Shown here: piece after piece, positions 57,375-64,000 of the stretch
How the letters are laid out: each line of letters begins with the position of its first letter
Numbering within the stretch: the first letter of the stretch is position 1
From: Glandiceps talaboti
Taxonomy: Eukaryota; Hemichordata; Enteropneusta; Spengelidae
NCBI RefSeq assembly: GCF_964340395.1
Contig: NC_135561.1
Coordinates: 22,405,986-22,469,985, forward strand
Direction of reading: 5' to 3'
DNA length: 64,000 nucleotides
The notes under the pieces: model-generated
Seen by the model: only the letters and a program-made list of their open reading frames with translations
What the model was told of the DNA's origin: nothing
The model's database searches: none
Translations under genes and position numbers: made by a program

Positions 57375-58564
57375 AAATGTTTGCAAGCAACCTCCAGGGA
57401 GAGATAGCTGCAGTGCCACTGACATAGAGAATGTTTGCAAGCAACCTCCATGGAGAGATAATTGCAGTGCCACTGACATAGAGAATATCTGCAAGCAACA
57501 TCCATGGAGAGATAATTGCAGTGCCACTGACATAGAGAATATCTGCAAGCAATTACCTCCATGGAGAGATAATTGCAGTGCCACTGACATAGAGAATGTT
57601 TGCAAGCAACATCCATGGAGAGATAATTGCAGTGCCACTGACATAGAGAATGTTTGCAAGCAACCTCCATGGAGAGATAATTGCAGTGCCACTGACATAG
57701 AGAATATCTGCAAGCAACCTCCATGGAGAGATAATTGCAGTGCCACTGACATAGAGAATGTTTGCAAGCAACCTCCATGGAGAGATAATTGCAGTGCCAC
57801 TGACATAGAGAATGTTTGCAAGCAACATCCATGGAGAGATAATTGCAGTGCCACTGACATAGAGAATGTTTGCAAGCAACATCCATGGAGAGATAATTGC
57901 ATGTGCTACTGACATAGAGAATGTTTGCAAGCAACCTCCATGGAGAGATTATTGCAGTGCCACTGACATAGAGAATGTTTGCAAGCAACATCCATGGAGA
58001 GATAATTGCAGTGCCACTGACATAGAGAATGTTTGCAAGCAACCTCCATGGAGAGATAATTGCAGTGCCACTGACATAGAGAATGTTTGCAAGCAACCTC
58101 CATGGAGAGATAATTGCAGTGCCACTGACATAGAGAATGTCTGCAAGCAACATCCATGGAGAGATAATTGCAGTGCCACTGACATAGAGAATGTTTGCAA
58201 GCAACCTCCATGGAGAGATAATTGCAGTGCCACTGACATAGAGAATGTTTGCAAGCAACCTCCATGGAGAGATAATTGCAGTGCCACTGACATAGAGAAT
58301 GTTTGCAAGCAACCTCCATGGAGAGATAATTGCAGTGCCACTGACATAGAGAATGTCTGCAAGCAACCTCCATGGAGAGATAATTGCAGTGCTACTGACT
58401 TAGAGAATGTTTGCAAGCAACCTCCATGGAGAGATAATTGCAGTGCTACTGACTTAGAGAATGTTTGCAAGCAACATCCATGGAGAGATAATTGCAGTGC
58501 CACTGACATAGAGAATGTTTGCAAGCAACCTCCATGGAGAGATAATTGCAGTGCCACTGACATA
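57375..58564. repeat. 54-bp minisatellite open in many frames
   Basis: About 22 units containing GCAAGCAACCTCCATGGAGA and TAATTGCAGTGCCACTGACA. Fifty-four is 18 codons, so long frames (up to 333 codons) appear in several frames on both strands. One plus-strand frame repeats NVCKQPPWRDNCSATDIE, but its neighbours are no less open, so I treat none as a gene. Confidence 0.95.
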
Positions 58565-58817
58565 CACTTGTTACATTATGTGAAGTATTCATAACATTTT
58601 TACTGGTTTAATGAGATCAATAAACAATAATTTCTGTACAATCTTATCTGCTTAAATACTTTTTAAAAACAAGTCACCAAAAACATCACATATTTTTTTT
58701 TAGCCCTAATTGCATATCACTAATGAGCTCATTACATAATTTTGAAATATCACTTGATCTGTACATCCATAGAAACAGCCCTGCGAAATGTCAGCCAAAT
58801 CTGACAAGTACTTTTGG

Positions 58818-59302
58818 AACAAGTCATTGAGAATGACATAGTCCCCGCTATGATTGGATTTTAAGGAATTGGCAGTTTATGTTGTCATGGGGGGGGTGAC
58901 CTGTTCAAGCATGTCTGAGTTATGGCTTTGGACATGAAAACTGTGCCAATAAAATGGCTGCCAGGCAGCCATATTGGATTGTATCACGACGAAAATGGAT
59001 ATGCACATGTATGTCATACAACACTCTGCTAATATCAACTTTGATTGAGATCTGTTCAAGCATGTCTGAGTTATGGTTTTGGACAGGGAAAATTTGCAAA
59101 CAAAATGGCAGCTAGGCGGCCATATTGGATCGTATCATGAAACAAATTGACGTGCATGTGTATGTCATTGTATGTTGCCCCTGTACCAAGTTTGAAAAAA
59201 ATCGGTCCAGACATCTCCAAGAAATGGCTCTGGATGGACGGACGGACGGACAGATGGATGGAACCCAATCCATAAGTCCCCCGCCGGACGAAGTGACTAA
59301 TT
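58818..59302. mobile_element. Short TIR-like element with GGAC tract, copy 3, nested
   Basis: A shorter copy of the family at 9405 and 26366. The 5' terminus is intact and the 3' terminus is altered (CCGGACGAAGTGACTAA). It sits inside a copy of the other repeat family, whose sequence resumes at 59303. Confidence 0.65.
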
Positions 59303-59603
59303 AAAGATTTTTTAGCAAAGAGTCACATTTTTATTCCTCATTTGCATATCTCCAATGGGATCACCATGTCATGAACAATCTTTTGTGTGTACACCATCTT
59401 CACCAAATTTCAGGCGAATCTCAGTGCCCAGTGTTTTTTTTTGAGTTTAAGTTTTTTCACCAAAATTAAATTTTTTGACCCAAAACACAGACCTAAGGTG
59501 TGCAATCATTTCGCTTTAAACAATTTTCCAAGTAGACACCACATGTAATGCCACCACGAAGGCAATCAGTCTGGCAGTTTTTGAGTTTCCAACCATTTTC
59601 TTA

Positions 59604-59783
59604 TTACCTTACAAACTTTACTGGGCACACATACTTTTTTTTGAGTGAGACAACATTAGAAGTAATTGGATATGAGATCCTTATCAGACTGGTCAGCATT
59701 GATAAGGATCTCATATCCAATTACTTCTAATGTTGTCTCACTCATAAAAAATGTATGTGTGTCCAGTACAGGGTATAAGGTAA
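59604..59783. mobile_element. Palindromic hairpin element (MITE-like)
   Basis: The central arms 59643-59686 and 59700-59743 are perfect reverse complements, 44 bp each, with a 13-nt loop. Weaker complementarity continues outward: TTACCTTACAAACTTTACTG on the left against GTACAGGGTATAAGGTAA on the right. The whole is about 180 bp inside a family B copy. A foldback MITE or a hairpin-RNA source are both possible. Confidence 0.7.
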
Positions 59784-60254
59784 TAAAAAAAGAGTTGTAA
59801 GTCATACACACATATACACACAGAGAGATAGACAGATAGATGGACAGAGACCACACCATGCTGCGCCTATAGCACTACTGAACCTTATCACTTCACTTGT
59901 GCTAAAAATGTCTCTTCCTTGTTCACTAGTTGTTTTTCATCATTGTTTACTTGACTAAGTTTGATTGTTGCATCAAAAGGAGCTGTGCACTATCCTAAGT
60001 ATGTTTCATGAACACAAAATATTAGTTATTTAGACAAGAAATCAGTAAGGTATATTATAGACAAGAAGACACTCATTAGTCTTTATAATTGACATTTATA
60101 CTAATTTGTGAACTTTCCTCTCATTACCATTAACTTACAGTTGTTGGTTTGTTAATTCTTCACTTTGAAAAGGATGCCAAAATATAGATAGTCCATTACA
60201 ATGTATCTGGTTCCAAACTCATATCACATATGTCTTGTACTACAATCCTTATCT

Positions 60255-60505
60255 GGGTAATCCTTATGTATGTAGATTATTGCTGTAGGCCTGTATGTAC
60301 ATTATTGCTGTAGGCCTGTATGTAGATTATTGCTGTAGACCTGTATGTAGATTATTGCTGTAGGCCTGTATGTAGATTATTGCTGTAGACCTGTATGTAG
60401 ATTATTGCTGTAGACCTGTATGTAGATTATTGCTGTAGACCTGTATGTAGATTATTGCTGTAGGCCTGTATGTAGATTATTGCTGTAGGCCTGTATGTAG
60501 ATTAG
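60255..60505. repeat. 25-bp minisatellite upstream of the LINE
   Basis: About nine units of TGTAGATTATTGCTGTAGGC plus CTGTA. It ends about 95 nt before LINE ORF1. Confidence 0.9.
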
Positions 60506-60598
60506 AGGGCGGTACACAAGGAACAACATCACTATGTACATGGCTCCCCAAAAGTTTGCCTAAATACTGCCTATTTTTGCGATTAGTGGACCATTGTC

Positions 60599-61483
60599 AT
60601 GCCTTCAAAGTGTTCTCATTGCAAGACCAAGAGAGCAGTAGTCTCGAGTGGCGATGATTTGATGTTATGCCGCTCCTGCAACATGAAAAGATCTACAACC
60701 CTACAACTCCAAGAAAGTAATGCTAACATGGCGGCTGACGATGACGTGTCAACAGGTAACAAAGGTGACGTTACATTGGTATTAGTAATGGAAAAACTGG
60801 AATACATCAGTCAAGAGATCTCTAGTCTGAAACATGGCCAAACAACCTTGACGACGTCAATGGATTTCATTAACGAAAAGTTCGAGAATCTGCTTTATCG
60901 CATTTCTGAACTTGAGGAAACGAACAAAAATCTCGAAAAAACAAATACCGAGTTACGTAATCGTATCACTACCTTGGAAATAGATGCAAATCAACAAAAC
61001 CAGTATTCGCGCCGAAATAACTTGGAAATTAGTGGAATACCTGAGCGCGAAAATGAAAATACAGATGACATAACATTATCTGTTTTACGAAACATCAATC
61101 CTGGAATCAGTATAGATGACATCGATGTTACGCATCGCATCGGCAAAGTCCAAAGCCCTACTCTACCTCACACTGCTCGACACAGACCGATAATTGTAGC
61201 ATTCACCAACCGAAGAAGTCGGAACGCTATCTATGACCAGCGCCGCAAGATAAAAGACATATCGACAGAAAATCTTGGCTACTCTACAAAGAACAATATC
61301 TATATAAATGAGAATTTATGTCCTGCTGCAAGACAACTTCAAGGTAAAGTCAACAATGCAAGGAAGAAGTCGGGATATCGATATCTGTGGACTCACAATG
61401 GCCGAATTTACATCAAGAGAGACCAGCAAGCTCGATCTATTACAATCTCAAATGAAGCTGATATTGCTAAGTATTGTACTTAA
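60599..61483 (+). CDS. LINE ORF1 protein, RNA-binding
   Basis: This 294-aa frame opens with a small zinc-finger-like motif (Cys5, Cys8, Cys24, Cys27), then a coiled coil over roughly residues 66-135 rich in Leu/Glu/Asn heptads. Next comes an L1 ORF1-like RRM (around 138-225, with RRNNLEISGIPE and DVTHRIGK) and a basic C-terminal domain (RKKSGYRYLWTHNGRIYIKR). Such ORF1 proteins form trimers that coat LINE RNA. It lies 32 nt upstream of ORF2 in a different frame, so ORF2 translation likely needs reinitiation or rescanning. No disabling mutation is visible, which suggests a young insertion. Confidence 0.88.
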   Translation: MPSKCSHCKTKRAVVSSGDDLMLCRSCNMKRSTTLQLQESNANMAADDDVSTGNKGDVTLVLVMEKLEYISQEISSLKHGQTTLTTSMDFINEKFENLLYRISELEETNKNLEKTNTELRNRITTLEIDANQQNQYSRRNNLEISGIPERENENTDDITLSVLRNINPGISIDDIDVTHRIGKVQSPTLPHTARHRPIIVAFTNRRSRNAIYDQRRKIKDISTENLGYSTKNNIYINENLCPAARQLQGKVNNARKKSGYRYLWTHNGRIYIKRDQQARSITISNEADIAKYCT

Positions 61484-61515
61484 TTAGTTATTGAGGCAAA
61501 TGTAACATTTTTCTT

Positions 61516-64000
61516 ATGAACAGTGACCAAACCTATATAGATAATCTTTTTGTTATCAATAACCATTCATTAGAACCGACAATATTTAACCAGAATTTCT
61601 ATTCAAATCTCAAAACTTCTTTCTCTGTGTCACATTGCAATGCTCGCTCACTTTCTAATAGCATAGACGATGTTGCTCTTTTGTATAACCATTGTATGGA
61701 AAACTCTTTCAAAGTTATCGGTATTTCCGAAACTTGGAAAATTGACAATTCCAGTCTACTTAATTTACCAAACTATTCTCTAGAGCTAGTGTCGAGAAAC
61801 TTTGGCCGAGGTGGTGGAGTTGGTGCATACATCCACTCCTCCCTCAACTATAAGATTTTGCAATATAATGTTATGCACACAGAATCCTTATGGTTTGAAA
61901 TTTGTGGTAGTAAAAATCGCATTGTCGTTGGTGTTTTATACCGTAAACCGGGTACAAATATTTCAGAGTTCGAAAATAGTCTTTTTGATGTTCTTTGTAA
62001 TGTAAAACTTGATAAGAAATATTGTATTCTCATGGGAGATTTCAATATCGATGTTGCCAAGCCAGATAATAATGCCAGAAATTTCGTATCTAGAATGCAG
62101 TGTCTTCATCTTGAACAGTTAATCTCAGTGCCAACCAGAATCACAAATACCTCGAAATCAACAATTGACCACATTTATACAAATATATGCTCCTGTCAGA
62201 TTGACGCAGGTACAATCATTGCTGATATCTCTGATCATTTCCCGGTCTTCTCCATTTTTGATAATTTTAATATACATTTACAAATTTTAAGGTCTGTACT
62301 TGTAAGAGACTTCAAGTGTTATAATAAGGATAATTTTGTTTCTGACTTACGTAAGGTGGATTGGAATATTTTAAATAACAATAGTAATGCAGATACTGCC
62401 TTTGACACATTTCACGACTTATTCATCCAGGTGTGCGATCTTCATGCACCCATGAAGGTCAAGACTCTCAAGTCTAAGCGAAATAAAAATCCTTGGATAA
62501 CTAAAGCAATTAAGAAATCTATTAACACTAAGCACACATTATATGCAAAAGTTATTACCAGTCAACATGAGTCAAGTGCAGTTTCTCATTACAAGTCTTA
62601 CAGAAATATACTTACCAGTGTTCTGAGATGTGCTAAAAAGAATTACTATGTAAATTTATTCAATGTAAACCAGAGTAACAAAATTTGGAATGTTGTGAAT
62701 GATCTTTTGGGTAAGAAATACGGTCCTGATAAGTTGCCAGAAAATTTAAATATTGATGTAAATGGTACTGGACGTGTTGTGTCAGACCCAGCTGAGGTAG
62801 TTCAGAGTTTCAATGATTTTTTTGTTCAAGTTGGTGAAAAGCTGGCAAACGATATTCCACATGCATCTTGTGATTATAGGGATTATCTTGATTTATCTTT
62901 ACCACACTCCTTTTTTCTTCAACCAGTTACTGTCTTTGAGGTAACCAGACTTTTAGCCAATTTAGATTGCAAAAAAGCTAGCGGATGGGATAATCTACCC
63001 CCAAGGCTCCTTATCGACGCAGCTGATATCATATCAAAGCCATTGGCCCACATTATAAATATTTCATTTTCAACTGGTGTATTCCCCACAGCCCTAAAAA
63101 TTGCTAAAGTTACGCCTATTTTCAAAAAAGGAGATAGGGAAACAATTGGAAACTATAGACCGATATCCATTCTGCCCTTGTTTAGCAAGGTTTTTGAAAA
63201 AGCTATAAATACACAAATTACTTCCTACCTTGAAAAATTCGATATTTTGTACAAGCATCAGTACGGCTTCAGAAAAAAACATAGTACCAACCTGACCCTG
63301 ATCAATATAGTAAATCATATTTTGCGAGAAATCGACAAGGGAAGCCCAACTATAGGAATATTTATTGATTTCAGCAAAGCTTTCGACACAATCAATCATC
63401 CAATTTTGTTATCCAAACTTGAACATTATGGGTTTAGGGGTCCTTGTCAAGAATGGGTAAAAAGTTATCTCACAGACCGCTCTCAGTTCGTCCACTCAAA
63501 TGGCCATTCGTCAGTAAAATCCACAATTTGTCATGGTGTACCTCAAGGCTCAGTTCTGGGTCCCACTTTATTTCTTATCTATATAAATGATCTACAAAAG
63601 TCTTCAACATTCTTTGATTTTCGACTGTTCGCAGACGATTCCAATCTTTTCCATTCTTTTTCTAATCCATATCACATTGATCTTACTACAGTATCAAATC
63701 ATTTACATGATGTTCAACTCTGGTGTGATAGCAATAAATTAACCATAAATAGAAATAAAACAAATTTTATTATCTTCAGGGGTCGACAACAAAAAATAGA
63801 TGTAACTGGTTCTATTGTCATTCGTGGAGATCAAATCAAAGAGGTGGATGTTGTTTCTTTTGTTGGAATTTCATTAGATAAACACCTCACCTGGTCTGAC
63901 CATATTAACAGAATAAATATACTCATAAGGAAGAAATGTGGAATTCTGTATAGACTAAGACACATTTTACCACTAAGTATTTTAATACTTTTGTACAATG
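61516..64000 (+). CDS. LINE ORF2, endonuclease-reverse transcriptase (runs off the edge)
   Basis: The frame is open from ATG 61516 to the window end, 828 codons without a stop. An apurinic-type endonuclease fills about residues 35-250: Asn42 in CNARSL, Glu72 in GISETW, Asp175/Asn177 in MGDFNID, Asp240-His241 in ISDHFPV. The reverse transcriptase follows: KVTPIFKKGD, NYRPISILPL, motif A with Asp618 in FIDFSKAFD, motif B HGVPQGSVLGP near 673-683, motif C with Asp707-Asp708 in FADDSN. The arrangement is that of the CR1/L2/jockey side of non-LTR elements with an APE endonuclease. The C-terminus and 3' tail lie beyond the window. Confidence 0.93.
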   Translation, partial: MNSDQTYIDNLFVINNHSLEPTIFNQNFYSNLKTSFSVSHCNARSLSNSIDDVALLYNHCMENSFKVIGISETWKIDNSSLLNLPNYSLELVSRNFGRGGGVGAYIHSSLNYKILQYNVMHTESLWFEICGSKNRIVVGVLYRKPGTNISEFENSLFDVLCNVKLDKKYCILMGDFNIDVAKPDNNARNFVSRMQCLHLEQLISVPTRITNTSKSTIDHIYTNICSCQIDAGTIIADISDHFPVFSIFDNFNIHLQILRSVLVRDFKCYNKDNFVSDLRKVDWNILNNNSNADTAFDTFHDLFIQVCDLHAPMKVKTLKSKRNKNPWITKAIKKSINTKHTLYAKVITSQHESSAVSHYKSYRNILTSVLRCAKKNYYVNLFNVNQSNKIWNVVNDLLGKKYGPDKLPENLNIDVNGTGRVVSDPAEVVQSFNDFFVQVGEKLANDIPHASCDYRDYLDLSLPHSFFLQPVTVFEVTRLLANLDCKKASGWDNLPPRLLIDAADIISKPLAHIINISFSTGVFPTALKIAKVTPIFKKGDRETIGNYRPISILPLFSKVFEKAINTQITSYLEKFDILYKHQYGFRKKHSTNLTLINIVNHILREIDKGSPTIGIFIDFSKAFDTINHPILLSKLEHYGFRGPCQEWVKSYLTDRSQFVHSNGHSSVKSTICHGVPQGSVLGPTLFLIYINDLQKSSTFFDFRLFADDSNLFHSFSNPYHIDLTTVSNHLHDVQLWCDSNKLTINRNKTNFIIFRGRQQKIDVTGSIVIRGDQIKEVDVVSFVGISLDKHLTWSDHINRINILIRKKCGILYRLRHILPLSILILLYN

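Larger units (their letters stand above)
58670..59912. mobile_element. Dispersed repeat family B, copy 4, split by two nested insertions
   Basis: Family B sequence at 58670-58817 and 59303-59600 is interrupted by the TIR-like element (58818-59302) and then by a hairpin element (59604-59783). It ends with a CAGA-like tract and CACTTGTGCTAAAAA near 59890. Confidence 0.55.
60506..64000 (+). mobile_element. Apparently intact non-LTR retrotransposon, 3' part outside the window
   Basis: ORF1 and ORF2 follow in order after a short leader (about 60506-60598) that begins just after a 25-bp tandem array. The true 5' end is not defined; the array could be part of the element's 5' UTR or host sequence. 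CR1/L2-like by ORF order and motifs. Confidence 0.8.

Overview
The window looks like nuclear DNA of a marine invertebrate animal. It has spliced genes with GT-AG introns, an intact two-ORF LINE, two families of short repetitive elements, and microsatellites and minisatellites that together fill about half the sequence. There are no bacterial-style operons, no rRNA or tRNA that I can see, and no CRISPR array. I cannot fix the phylum from sequence alone; a deuterostome such as a hemichordate or cephalochordate, or a lophotrochozoan, are all possible.

Two host genes can be assembled by hand, both on the minus strand. The first runs from a start codon at 36671 to a stop at 6406. It has twelve phase-compatible coding exons giving about 519 codons. 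Its N-terminal propeller-like part resembles HPS6, a subunit of the BLOC-2 complex for lysosome-related organelles; that match is made from memory and needs a search. The second is the 3' end of an unrecognised gene (exons 55514-55237 and 51140-50880), Gln/Pro-rich then Lys/Asp-rich; its 5' exons were not found.

Nearly every HPS6-like intron carries its own, unrelated minisatellite. Several of these are built from the exon-intron junction itself, so each repeat unit carries another copy of the 5' or 3' splice site (10690-11395, 27567-29130, 30095-30805, and probably 8725-10395). The largest is an 11.7 kb, 32-bp satellite with higher-order duplications in one intron (12640-24352).

From 37 to 50 kb there is no convincing host gene: simple repeats, a large inverted repeat (39950-41275), a decayed LINE 3' end (43470-44010), and three back-to-back minisatellites (44400-50400). 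From 51.7 to 60 kb there are copies of two mobile-element families, one nested in the other, a 44-bp perfect hairpin, and two long arrays (55905-58564). The right edge (60599-64000) holds a LINE with intact ORF1 and an ORF2 that is open to the end of the window, with all endonuclease and reverse transcriptase motifs examined so far present. Many long open frames in the window are only repeat units whose length is a multiple of three.
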